The position numbers and the translations under genes are program-made. A DNA stretch of 34,144 bases from CAZDDA01 sp964568045 (GTDB lineage: Bacteria; Bipolaricaulota; Bipolaricaulia; UBA7950; UBA9294). Positions 15,709 through 23,849 of the stretch are shown here, one piece after another. Where the stretch lies: assembly GCA_964568045.1 (NCBI GenBank), contig CAZMOL010000007.1, positions 1 through 34,144 on the forward strand, read 5' to 3'. How positions within the stretch are numbered: position 1 is the first letter of the stretch; the number at the start of each line of letters is the position of its first letter. Below the pieces are notes generated by a model. It did no database searches. It was not told the origin of the DNA and saw only the letters and a list, made by a program, of their open reading frames with translations.

Positions 15709-16832
15709 GCTTGCCCCTCCCTAGCCAATGTTGTGATCTCTCCCAGGATCGACGTCGTTGCCTGACGTCGACCTAGCCTCATCGAGTTTCTTCCGATTTG
15801 GAGCAGCCGTTGCTCGTCCTCCACAATCTCTTGGATGAGCGTAGCCAGACTCAGTTTCATGAAGTCTTTCTCCTCAATGAGCACGCAAGCCTCCTGTTCC
15901 TCTAGAACCCGCGCGTTCTCGCGTTGGTGTCCATCGGCAGCATCTTCCCAAGGAATCAACAACGCTGGCTTTCCGCACGACGTGATCTCAGCCAGGGAAC
16001 TTGCCCCGGCACGGGAGACGATGAGGTCAGCCAGGGCGAACGCTTCGTCCATTCGATCGACATAGGAACGAACAATCACATTCGTTACCCCTGCTTGGAG
16101 CAGCTCATTTCTGACAGTGTGTTCCTCCCCGGCTTCTCCTGTAATCAGGAGAATCTGGATCGCTTCGTTCTTGGCGATGGTCGCCTTGGCACGCAGCACG
16201 GCATTGGTAAACGTCCCCGAGCCATTTGAGCCGCCAAATACAAGAACTGTTCTACGCTGAGGCACCAGGTCGTACTTCCGATAGAGCGCTTCGCTTCGTT
16301 TGGCGAGATGGAATTCCTTGCGGATGGGATTACCAGTTACAACCACTTGTCTTGCTCTTCTGAAATACCGCTGCGATTGAGGATAGGAAATGAGGACCTT
16401 GTCTACGAATGGGGCAAGCAGCCGGTTGGTCAGGCCGGCAGCGACATTCTGCTCATGGATGAGAGTCCGCACTGGAAGTACTTTGCCCACTAGAGATCCA
16501 AGCAGAAGTGCCGGGAAAGAGGCATAGCCACCCACTCCAATGATGATGTGAGGCCGGAAGTGCAAGAGCAGTAGCAGAGTCTCCCCCAGCCCGAGGGCTA
16601 GGAGAAGCAACGAGCATAGGTTCTGCAACGGCCGGTATCGTTCGATCCCACGGACATGGATCCGGAAGAAGCGGATCGCTGAATAGGTCGGGAGGATTCG
16701 TGCTTCGAGACCCCTACGAGTCCCAACATAGGCCAGTTTCACGTTGGGTTCGCTCCGCAGCAGCCCATCCATGATGGCAAGGGCGGGATAGACGTGTCCG
16801 CCGGTTCCGCCACCTGCTATCAGTACTCGCAT
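15705..16832 (-). CDS. murG: MurG, lipid II-forming N-acetylglucosaminyltransferase
   Basis: The preferred ATG at 16832 follows AAGGAGGA and gives MRVLIAGGGTGGHVYPALAI, the exact MurG N-terminus, and a 375-residue protein. A longer open frame to 17066 would only overlap ftsW. MurG is a peripheral inner-membrane GT-B enzyme that adds GlcNAc from UDP-GlcNAc to lipid I. Other motifs include GVGGYASFPALLLG (about 96-109), IHEQNVAAGLTNRLLAP, VVTGNPIRKEF, VLVFGGSNGSGTFTNAVL and the C-terminal donor-site segment SRAGASSLAEITSCGKPALLIPW. All functional motifs are intact. The start overlaps the end of ftsW by 13 bases, so the genes are coupled. Confidence 0.97.
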   Translation of the reverse strand: MRVLIAGGGTGGHVYPALAIMDGLLRSEPNVKLAYVGTRRGLEARILPTYSAIRFFRIHVRGIERYRPLQNLCSLLLLALGLGETLLLLLHFRPHIIIGVGGYASFPALLLGSLVGKVLPVRTLIHEQNVAAGLTNRLLAPFVDKVLISYPQSQRYFRRARQVVVTGNPIRKEFHLAKRSEALYRKYDLVPQRRTVLVFGGSNGSGTFTNAVLRAKATIAKNEAIQILLITGEAGEEHTVRNELLQAGVTNVIVRSYVDRMDEAFALADLIVSRAGASSLAEITSCGKPALLIPWEDAADGHQRENARVLEEQEACVLIEEKDFMKLSLATLIQEIVEDEQRLLQIGRNSMRLGRRQATTSILGEITTLAREGQA

Positions 16833-17914
16833 TGCTGTCCTCCTTGCTTCGAGATGTTGAGGAGGACACCTACCATGGCCAGTGTTACCAGTAGGGAAGA
16901 GCCTCCATTGCTGATGAAGGGGAGCGTCAGGCCGGTAACGGGGAGTACTCCAAGGGCCACTCCCAAGTTGAGCAGCGTTTGAAGGCAGAGGGTGAATCCG
17001 ATCCCCAAGGCAAGAAGAGAGCCCAAACGATCCGGTGCCCGCGCAGCGATTATGAACGCCCGCCAAATGAAGACAGCAAACAAGCCAAGTAATACCCCGG
17101 CGCCTAGCAGGCCCAGCTCCTCGGCTGTGATCGAAAAAATGAAATCGTTGTGTGCCTGAGGAAGGTAGAACAGCTTCGCCCTCGAGGCGCCTAAGCCCCG
17201 ACCGACGAGACCACCTGAGCCGATCGCTACCATGGACTGGATGATCTGGTAGCCGGATGACGTGCTGTACGCCTGAGGGTTAACAAACGAGACAATCCTG
17301 CCGAGGCGATATGGGGCGAGCTTCACTGCTAGATAGATGAACGGGAGACTTCCTGCCACAAGCGCTACCAAGTGAGAGACGCGTGCCCCCCCAAGGAAAA
17401 GCATCACGATGGTCAATGCGGCGAGTAGAAGCGTCATCCCAAAATCCGGCTGATTCATCACAACACTGGCGAGCACAAGCAAGACGATGATGAACGGGAG
17501 AACCCCATTGGCGAAAGACCTCATGCAGTCTCTCTTACGCTCTATAGTGACAGCAAGATAGATGACCAATGAGAACTTCAGCAGTTCGGTTGGTTGGAAG
17601 TCAAATGGTCCCAAGTGAAGCCAACGACCGTTGCTTGTGCCTGGAAGTGGAAGGACCGTCATCACCGTGAGCAAAAAGGAGCCAAGGAGTAAGATGTCGT
17701 CTAGGTGGCAGAGTCGATGGTAGTTGAAGCGGGAAAAGCCCACGAGCAGAACGATTCCAATTCCTGCGGCGGCCAACTGCTTTAAGAAGAGATAGGTATC
17801 ACTATGAAAGTATCGCAGGGAGAAGGGAGCACTCGCGCTGTATACCATGACCAACCCGTACAACAGAAGCAGAAAGGCGACCAGTGCTGTTACTCTATCT
17901 GCTCGTCCTTCCAC
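16820..17914 (-). CDS. ftsW: FtsW, SEDS-family septal glycosyltransferase
   Basis: The GTG at 17914 is preceded by TAGGAGGG six bases away and gives 364 residues. An upstream ATG at 17959 would add 15 residues but has no binding site. The protein is a polytopic SEDS polymerase with roughly ten membrane spans. Conserved elements include VMVYSAS in span 1, NGRWLHLGPFDFQPTELLKF (about 95-115), NQPDFGMTLLL and YQIIQSMVAIGSGGLVGRGLG. Later come LPQAHNDFIFSITAEELGLLG (about 250-270) and LTLPFISNGGSSLL. FtsW polymerises lipid II at the septum with a class b PBP, but no ftsI is visible here. FtsW rather than RodA is chosen because of the division-gene context. Confidence 0.94.
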   Translation of the reverse strand: MEGRADRVTALVAFLLLLYGLVMVYSASAPFSLRYFHSDTYLFLKQLAAAGIGIVLLVGFSRFNYHRLCHLDDILLLGSFLLTVMTVLPLPGTSNGRWLHLGPFDFQPTELLKFSLVIYLAVTIERKRDCMRSFANGVLPFIIVLLVLASVVMNQPDFGMTLLLAALTIVMLFLGGARVSHLVALVAGSLPFIYLAVKLAPYRLGRIVSFVNPQAYSTSSGYQIIQSMVAIGSGGLVGRGLGASRAKLFYLPQAHNDFIFSITAEELGLLGAGVLLGLFAVFIWRAFIIAARAPDRLGSLLALGIGFTLCLQTLLNLGVALGVLPVTGLTLPFISNGGSSLLVTLAMVGVLLNISKQGGQQCEY

Positions 17915-18032
17915 TTTCTCCCTCCTAAACAAGAACGGCCGCCTTCCGGCTTGCAGCATCGAGTTACCGTCTTGGCGCCTCTTATGGATAAGGCAGGTGT
18001 CCTGTATCAGGAAGGAACCCTGTCGACGGGAG

Positions 18033-18054
18033 GAAGAAAACTCGCGATTGCGAG
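18033..18054 (-). terminator. Short hairpin with T-rich tail between murD and ftsW
   Basis: On the minus strand, arms CTCGC and GCGAG flank a four-base loop and are followed by TTTTCTTCC. The stem is only 5 bp, so it would be a weak terminator or attenuator. It lies in the only intergenic space above 60 bases inside the murD-to-ftsZ block. Confidence 0.3.
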
Positions 18055-18083
18055 ACGGGACAACTGTCCGAAGGAAACGAGAC

Positions 18084-19406
18084 TCATACTCTGTTGTGCG
18101 TCGGATGAAATGTAGGTTGTGAATGAATCAACCGTGAAAAAGCCTCCCCCCGCTCAAGGTAGTCTCGATATTGATCGTAGCTGGCGCATGCCGGTGAGAA
18201 TAGGAGGACGTCACCGGGGAGGGCCGACGCGAGGCCGGCCAAGACGGCCTGCTCAAGATTTGGGTAGATCTCCGTGCGTGAGTAGCCGGCAGCATTCAAG
18301 GTATCGTGGAGAAAGGTAGCTGCTTCGCCGTACGCAATGACTTTTCGTACAAAGCGCGAGGCGATGAGCTCGGCAAGTTGAGCATATCCGGCTTGTTTAT
18401 GCCTTCCGCCCAGGATGAGAACGGCCGGCTCCCCGAAGCTTCGGAGTGCGGCGCTCGTAGACGCAGAGTTGGTCGACTTGGAATCATTTACCACACGAAT
18501 ACCGGAGACCCAACCTTCGTCACGTAGTCGGAACGGGAGGTCGAGCGCTCTGCGAATGTCTTTGGCACGGATGCAGGATGGGTCAAACTCGGAGACAATG
18601 GCTGAACAGGCGGTGATTGCCGCTCGCAGATTAGCACGCTGATGGGGATAGAGCTCCTGCAGCAACGGAAGGGGTGGGAGTTCCAGCGTATCAAAACAAA
18701 CTCGTTGTGCCTTGATATCGTGGATGCTTCTAGCAAGATCGGTTGGGAGGACGGCGATATCTTCACGTGTTTGGTTGAGAAACAGCCGCTTCTTGGCGTT
18801 TGTGTAAGCGGTCATTGTTCGGTGGCGTTCCATGTGATCCGGGGTGAGATTCAACAGCACCGCGACCTGTGGATGAAACAAAGCGCTCTGTTCAAGCTGG
18901 AAGCTGCTCACTTCAAGGACGATTGCGTCGTTGGCAGCAGCTTTCTCAGCGACTGCGATGAACGGAATGTCGATATTTCCAGCAACCACTGCTGCAACTC
19001 CGCTTCGATGCAGGAGTGCCTCAATGAGCCTCACCGTGGTGGTTTTTCCGTTTGTCCCAGTCACGGCAATGATGGGTAGTGTCGGACCAACGGAATAGGC
19101 AAGATCAAGCTCAGACAGAATTGGTACTCCTCGCTGCCTGGCCTTGGCAAGAAGAGCCAGGTTTGGATCGACTCCCGGGCTGAGGACAAGCAGGTCGGAA
19201 TGGACTAGTCCTCTTCCTGTGTGGCCGGACTCCTCGTATGGGATCCCGCTATCCGAGAGGAAGGTGTGGTCGGATTCGGAGAGCCTGACTGCATCGCTGA
19301 CAAATGGCTTGATATTATGGGAAAGAAAAAAACTTGTCACAGCGCGGCCGGTGAGGCCGAACCCAATGATGGTAGCGTGGGAGATCTCCCAGTTAGCGAT
19401 CCTCAC
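18084..19406 (-). CDS. murD: UDP-N-acetylmuramoylalanine-D-glutamate ligase MurD
   Basis: This 440-residue Mur ligase adds D-glutamate to UDP-MurNAc-L-Ala. It begins VRIANWEISHATIIGFGLTGRAV at a GTG that overlaps the end of ftcD by 14 bases. A longer frame to 19481 adds 25 residues without MurD likeness. Motifs are LVLSPGVDPNLALL, the ATP loop VTGTNGKTTTVRLIEALL (about 115-132), VLEVSSFQLEQ, VLLNLTPDHMERH, RDEGWVSGIRVVNDSKSTN and the C-terminal LLFSPACASYDQYRDYLERG. These distinguish MurD from MurC, E and F. The start has no strong ribosome binding site, so translational coupling to ftcD is likely. A 169-base space to ftsW follows; mraY, often found there, is missing. Confidence 0.95.
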   Translation of the reverse strand: MRIANWEISHATIIGFGLTGRAVTSFFLSHNIKPFVSDAVRLSESDHTFLSDSGIPYEESGHTGRGLVHSDLLVLSPGVDPNLALLAKARQRGVPILSELDLAYSVGPTLPIIAVTGTNGKTTTVRLIEALLHRSGVAAVVAGNIDIPFIAVAEKAAANDAIVLEVSSFQLEQSALFHPQVAVLLNLTPDHMERHRTMTAYTNAKKRLFLNQTREDIAVLPTDLARSIHDIKAQRVCFDTLELPPLPLLQELYPHQRANLRAAITACSAIVSEFDPSCIRAKDIRRALDLPFRLRDEGWVSGIRVVNDSKSTNSASTSAALRSFGEPAVLILGGRHKQAGYAQLAELIASRFVRKVIAYGEAATFLHDTLNAAGYSRTEIYPNLEQAVLAGLASALPGDVLLFSPACASYDQYRDYLERGEAFSRLIHSQPTFHPTHNRV

Positions 19407-20307
19407 GAAGCATCTTTTCAATTCGCTCTTCGAGGACGAGCTCTGGGGAAAACCCTTCAAGTTGTAGCGTGGCGGCTGCAACGTCGTACAGGGCCTGCCG
19501 TGGAACAGTCCCTACGATTTCACTCCCCAGAACCATCACGCCGCGCCGTTGTGCCTCACGTTTTACCAGTTCGAAGGCCCGCAAGATCGGAGTCTTCCGA
19601 AAGTTGGTCAGGTTCATCGATACCTGTACAATTCCCTGGTTTTCGAGAAGCAACCCTAGGGCCTTGACGTAGCGTAGCCCTCCGCTTGAGAAACGAACGG
19701 CGGCAGCGATCCGTTTTGCGACAGCGAGATTGGACGTGGCCAGATTGATGTTGTAGGCGATGAGAAACTCGCGGGCGCCAACTGCCACGACGCCGGCAGT
19801 AGGGTGGGGGCGAGGTTCACCGTAGTCTGGATGCCACTCTGAATCTGTCATCTTCTCGGAGAGCCCTTCAAACTCCCCTTTTCGAATCTCGGCCAAATTC
19901 CGGCGTTTCTCACTAGTAGCCGATTCCTCGTATAGGTAGACAGGTATCCCAAACTCGCGGGCGATTCTTTCGCCCGCCTTGTGAGAAAGATCCACGCAGT
20001 CCGCCATCGAGACGCCACGAATTGGCACAAACGGTATCACGTCTACTGCGCCCATGCGAGGGTGGGCACCACGGTGCTCTCTTAGGTCGATTCGTTCCAC
20101 CGTTTCTCTGACCAGGTGTATGACACCCTCGATGAGCCCCTCCGGGTTTCCGACAAGGGTGATCACCGAGCGGTGGTGATCTGCATCGAGGCTGAGATCG
20201 ATCACCCGCCGTCCGTTGCCGGCGGCAGCGCCAGCGATCTCCTCAACCACGTGGCGGCGGCGACCTTCACTGATGTTGGGGACGCACTCAATGAGTTTGG
20301 CCCACAT
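19393..20307 (-). CDS. ftcD: Glutamate formimidoyltransferase (monofunctional)
   Basis: This 304-residue protein corresponds to the formiminotransferase domain alone, without the cyclodeaminase half of animal FTCD. It begins AKLIECVPNISEGRR and has DADHHRSVITLVG. The catalytic-loop motif REHRGAHPRMGAVDVIPFVP places His82 at the position of the catalytic His82 of the porcine enzyme. HPTAGVVAVGAREFLIAYNINL forms the folate-side domain. The enzyme moves a formimino group from formiminoglutamate to tetrahydrofolate, a step of histidine breakdown. No hut genes are visible nearby. It is wedged between fabZ (20-base overlap) and murD (14-base overlap) in the envelope cluster. The ATG follows GAGGGAAGAGG. 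Confidence 0.93.
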   Translation of the reverse strand: MWAKLIECVPNISEGRRRHVVEEIAGAAAGNGRRVIDLSLDADHHRSVITLVGNPEGLIEGVIHLVRETVERIDLREHRGAHPRMGAVDVIPFVPIRGVSMADCVDLSHKAGERIAREFGIPVYLYEESATSEKRRNLAEIRKGEFEGLSEKMTDSEWHPDYGEPRPHPTAGVVAVGAREFLIAYNINLATSNLAVAKRIAAAVRFSSGGLRYVKALGLLLENQGIVQVSMNLTNFRKTPILRAFELVKREAQRRGVMVLGSEIVGTVPRQALYDVAAATLQLEGFSPELVLEERIEKMLREDR

Positions 20308-20734
20308 CCTCTTCCCTCGCAGTCAGCAGCGTGACGATTGCCGTTGCTGCCAATTCCCCCTCAACCGAGGCCGTCACTTCGGCTTCCACCAGCTGTTTTC
20401 GCTTCCGCTTGGCTCGAGCTTGTAGGAGGAGCTGATCGCCGGGGACGACGTTCCGTCGAAAACGTGCCTTCTCTATCCCCACTAGATACCCCATGGTTCC
20501 CGCGTGTCGTGGAAGGAGAAAGGCGGCAGTCTGCGCCATTGCCTCAACAACCAACGTTCCTGGCATAATGGCCGGAAGGGGCTCAGGAAAGTGGCCTTGA
20601 AAGAACGGCTCGTTGATCGTGACATTCTTGCGCGCAGCGACGTATCCTTCCTTCTCCTCGACAATCCGGTCGAGCATCAGGTATGGATAACGCAGGGGCA
20701 GAACCTGTCGTATCTCCTCGATATCTCGCGGCAT
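20288..20734 (-). CDS. fabZ: 3-hydroxyacyl-ACP dehydratase FabZ
   Basis: This 148-residue hot-dog fold enzyme dehydrates 3-hydroxyacyl-ACP during fatty acid elongation. It shows LPLRYPYLMLDRIVE (usual LPHRYPFLLVDRV), then VTINEPFFQGHFPEPLPAIMPG with catalytic His48. VVEAMAQTAAFL follows with catalytic Glu64. Two points differ from common FabZ: Leu replaces the His of LPHRYP, and the HFPGxPxMPG turn carries two additional residues. Neither removes the catalytic pair. The gene follows the skp-like gene by six bases and overlaps ftcD. In many LPS bacteria lpxD and lpxA flank fabZ, but neither is present here. Confidence 0.93.
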   Translation of the reverse strand: MPRDIEEIRQVLPLRYPYLMLDRIVEEKEGYVAARKNVTINEPFFQGHFPEPLPAIMPGTLVVEAMAQTAAFLLPRHAGTMGYLVGIEKARFRRNVVPGDQLLLQARAKRKRKQLVEAEVTASVEGELAATAIVTLLTAREEDVGQTH

Positions 20735-20740
20735 GATGTG

Positions 20741-21478
20741 CTATAAGTACGTAGACAGCTCGTGCTTGACGAGGTCAGTGATCGACACGAGTTTCGCTGT
20801 GTTGCGGTAAACGATGACGTTTGCTGTTCGCAAGACGAGATCGTAGCCGTTTTCAACTGCGACTTTCTCTGCCGCCTGCACGATTTTCGCTGTGGCTGCC
20901 TGCGTGAGCAGCTGATCGAGTTGAGTAAACGCGTTTTTCACCTGCGAGTAGCGGTTCTCGACCTCTTGTGGGTCGACCACTCCGACTCGCACTGTCGATA
21001 CGAGATTCCTCATCATGTCGATGACCGGTTGGGCCTCTTCGCGGAGCCGTTCCAGGTCATTGCTGATGTCGGCGAATCCAGGAGCAGCAATCATTCGATC
21101 GATGGTTCCAATATCAATGTTCAATTGAGCCTGAAGAAGCTCTACCTGCAACTCCATCAATCTGGACTCATATTCCTCCTTGGAGACAGTGCTGGCGAGA
21201 TACTGTTGCTGGAGTTCCAGCAACTCCTTTTGCTTGTCCATCGCTTTCTCGCGCAAGTCTGCTACTGCCTCGGTGAAGACTGAGAATGTCTCCTCAGCGT
21301 TGATGTAGGCAACTCGGAGAGGGGATCCAGATTTCGTCTCCAGAAGTGTTACTCGATTTTCGAGTGCCTTGGCCGAGGCTCCGTCTCCCCCGCTGGATGG
21401 CAGAGCAAACTGAAGGATGAGAGCACCAACTCCGAGGACCAACGCAAGTACCGCCACGATCACGATGCTTCTTGACAT
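20741..21478 (-). CDS. skp: OmpH/Skp-like periplasmic chaperone
   Basis: The start ATG is preceded by AAAGGAGGAAAAG. The 245-residue protein has a hydrophobic N-terminal segment (residues 4-27, IVIVAVLALVLGVGALIL) acting as signal peptide or anchor. The OmpH pattern LRVAYINAEETFSVFTEAVADLREKA follows, and then a long charged coiled coil (KQKELLELQQQYLASTVSKEEYESRLMEL). The end AAEKVAVENGYDLVLRTANVIVYR...ITDLVKHEL matches the OmpH C-terminal strand ('AVAKEKGYDLVLD...VLYA...DIT'). Classic Skp is about 160 residues; here the helical arm is longer by some 60-80 residues. No obvious lipobox and no clear signal cleavage site were seen, so membrane tethering is possible. It lies directly downstream of bamA, as in most diderms. 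Confidence 0.85.
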   Translation of the reverse strand: MSRSIVIVAVLALVLGVGALILQFALPSSGGDGASAKALENRVTLLETKSGSPLRVAYINAEETFSVFTEAVADLREKAMDKQKELLELQQQYLASTVSKEEYESRLMELQVELLQAQLNIDIGTIDRMIAAPGFADISNDLERLREEAQPVIDMMRNLVSTVRVGVVDPQEVENRYSQVKNAFTQLDQLLTQAATAKIVQAAEKVAVENGYDLVLRTANVIVYRNTAKLVSITDLVKHELSTYL

Positions 21479-21539
21479 CTTTTCCTCCTTTAATGCATAC
21501 CGTTATCGGATTATAGGGTGAGTCGGGAGGGTTGTCATC

Positions 21540-23684
21540 CTAGAACATGGGCCCGAACCCGAAGTCGAAGTTGGGCATCAGGTCCATCTCCGGGCCGAAG
21601 ACCCACGCGATGTCCAGCCGTGCATACATACCTGCAACCTCGACCCCGAACTCCAGTCCGAATGAGGACTTTGATTCCGAGAGGCTCACCTGGTCAAGAT
21701 CGATCCCCCAATCGAAGAAGAAGATCGCGGCCAGTCCTTCTACTACAGCTATCCGGTACTCGATGTTGGAATAACACAGTCGTGTTGCCAGTGAGGTCTC
21801 TGTCCCTCTGATTGTTGAGGTGCCACCAAAATCGTATGCCTGGGAAGGATCTATATCAGCCACCCCCCACCCCAGGACAAACCGGGTGGCGATCACCTGA
21901 TCGTGTTCTGTAAGAAATGGAAGGTCAAGCCGAACCGGCGAGAAGTGCATCCAGCTTGAGTTTATTTTTGAGAACTCGGTGCCAGCGGCAAACCCTCCAG
22001 CCTTCTCCAGGGAGACGCTCCGACGACTGCCCATTGTCGGGAAACGCGGATTGTCCACATCGTCGTAGCGCAACCCAATTGCCAGAGACTCCAAAGGCTT
22101 CCAGACGGTGCTGTCTGTCTCGCGGATTTGCTCATTCTTGTACGTAAGGTCGAGGTAGGTATAGTCGGCCCAAGGATAGCTTACCGATCCCTTCCCTCCC
22201 ACGGTGATGTACGCTGCGTCCTCCGTACGGTAGAGATCAAACCCTACCCGTCTAAAGCCTGGGAAGAAGGCCACCGTACTGTAACCGAGATTCCACGTAG
22301 TGCTTTGCTCCCCGATGAGGCCGCGATTGTAGGACACGGAAAGGTCCTGTCCTGTGCCCAACAGGTTCTTCTGGCTGTAGTCGACTGTCCCCACGACTCC
22401 CCCGCTTTCCGGAGAATAGGCCAACGATCCATTAATACCGCCCAATTTGTCGTTCTCCACAACCGCAATCGAAAGATGAATCGTGTCATCAACCCACTCC
22501 GGCACGAAGTCCACCGACCCGAAATAGCCAAGCGCCATCAACCGTTGTTGGGAAACGGCAAGCCGCTGTTGGTTGAGGACGTCTCCCTCGTGGAACTCCA
22601 GGTTCTTCGTTATGACGTAGTCCTTCGTGTTGGTGTTTCCTTCCAGAGTGACTTTGCCGATCCTTCCCTCTACCACGTGCAGACGGAGCACTCCAGCGTC
22701 GCCTTCCTCCGCAAGAAAGCGAACCATGACGTACCCAGCACGGTAGTAAAGATCGTACAGGCCCTCCAGGATCTGCAGGAGTTCGTAGTTGCCAATCGGC
22801 TCTTGTGGGATCTCTCCCAACGTCGCCTCCGGCAGCCATTGTGGAAACACGGTGACTCCTTCGAGCTTGATCGCTTCGATGGCGAGGGGGGTGTCGATCA
22901 GCGTGCGCTCAGTGAGGTTCCACAGAAGCTCTATGGAATCTTGGCTCGCTCCTTGTTGCGGCGTGATTTCAACGTCCGAGAAGTACACAGAGGAGTTGAG
23001 TCGCGTGAGGATCTGTTGAACTCGCGTCTTTTTCAGACACTCGCCCAGCGGAAGTGCAACCAGTTCTTGCGCGAAGTCGTAGGGTACGGTGACCAGGCCC
23101 GAGATTAGGTTGTTGGTGATTCGCCCTTCGATAATCTCGATTTGAAGAACCTCTTCAAGAACGACCTCCCCTAGCATAATCAGTGCATATCCCTTTTTAT
23201 CATAGGCATCAATGATCGCTTCCAGCCCCTCTTTCAGAGAGCGGTTGTTTAGTAGCTTGCCGGTTCTTACCCCGTGCTCACGAAGAATGCCGCGGATTCT
23301 ATTCGGAGGCATGATCGGCGCGCGGAATAGAGTAAGACCAAAGAGCTCAAACGCCTCCGTGTTGACGTTCCCAGTGGTCTCGATCCTTTTCACTTTTGGA
23401 TACTCCACCACGTTGAACACGATCGTCCCGCCGACATCCACGCTGGGCATGACCTCGGAGAACCAGCCGAGGTCGTAGATCGCTTGAGAGGCTGCTTTGA
23501 GGTCGTCTTCCCCGATCTCATCGTCAAGGTTGATACTGACAACTTCAAGAATCTCTTGCGAGGCGATTTCTACATTCCCGGTGATTTGGATTTCCGAGAC
23601 AACGACCGGAAAATCGGCTGTCTGTGCAACAGCAAAGATACCCCAGACGACAATTCCGACAACACATACACAAGCCTTTTTCAC
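21540..23684 (-). CDS. bamA: Outer membrane protein assembly factor BamA
   Basis: The GTG at 23684 follows GGAGGAGG by four bases and opens directly into a signal peptide (VKKACVCVVGIVVWGIFAVAQT), so it is preferred over a TTG eleven codons upstream. The 714-residue protein has five POTRA-like repeats: about residues 27-97, 97-193, 195-268, 270-340 and 341-412. The last contains KVTLEGNTNTKDYVI. A C-terminal beta barrel of about 300 residues follows. The barrel includes DFGGTSTIRGTE, equivalent to the conserved (V/I)RG lid motif, and ends in FDFGFGPMF with the terminal Phe typical of outer-membrane beta signals. BamA inserts barrel proteins into the outer membrane. The barrel is shorter than the roughly 390 residues of E. 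coli BamA. Confidence 0.95.
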   Translation of the reverse strand: MKKACVCVVGIVVWGIFAVAQTADFPVVVSEIQITGNVEIASQEILEVVSINLDDEIGEDDLKAASQAIYDLGWFSEVMPSVDVGGTIVFNVVEYPKVKRIETTGNVNTEAFELFGLTLFRAPIMPPNRIRGILREHGVRTGKLLNNRSLKEGLEAIIDAYDKKGYALIMLGEVVLEEVLQIEIIEGRITNNLISGLVTVPYDFAQELVALPLGECLKKTRVQQILTRLNSSVYFSDVEITPQQGASQDSIELLWNLTERTLIDTPLAIEAIKLEGVTVFPQWLPEATLGEIPQEPIGNYELLQILEGLYDLYYRAGYVMVRFLAEEGDAGVLRLHVVEGRIGKVTLEGNTNTKDYVITKNLEFHEGDVLNQQRLAVSQQRLMALGYFGSVDFVPEWVDDTIHLSIAVVENDKLGGINGSLAYSPESGGVVGTVDYSQKNLLGTGQDLSVSYNRGLIGEQSTTWNLGYSTVAFFPGFRRVGFDLYRTEDAAYITVGGKGSVSYPWADYTYLDLTYKNEQIRETDSTVWKPLESLAIGLRYDDVDNPRFPTMGSRRSVSLEKAGGFAAGTEFSKINSSWMHFSPVRLDLPFLTEHDQVIATRFVLGWGVADIDPSQAYDFGGTSTIRGTETSLATRLCYSNIEYRIAVVEGLAAIFFFDWGIDLDQVSLSESKSSFGLEFGVEVAGMYARLDIAWVFGPEMDLMPNFDFGFGPMF

Positions 23685-23849
23685 GGTGCCTCCTCCGACA
23701 ACGGACTTATTGGCCAATGCTGGATTGCTCGAGCATTCTGCGTTTGATGTTCTCCACTCTAATGTCTGATTGTGAAGCTTTTGTGAACATGGGCAGTAAG
23801 CTCATTCGAGTGTGGTCTCAGCAAACTCGAACGTCTTGTTCCAATCCTC

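Noticed and set aside
22128..23108. Plus-strand open frame of about 326 codons opposite bamA
   Set aside because: Composition is typical of antisense translation and bamA is certain on the other strand.
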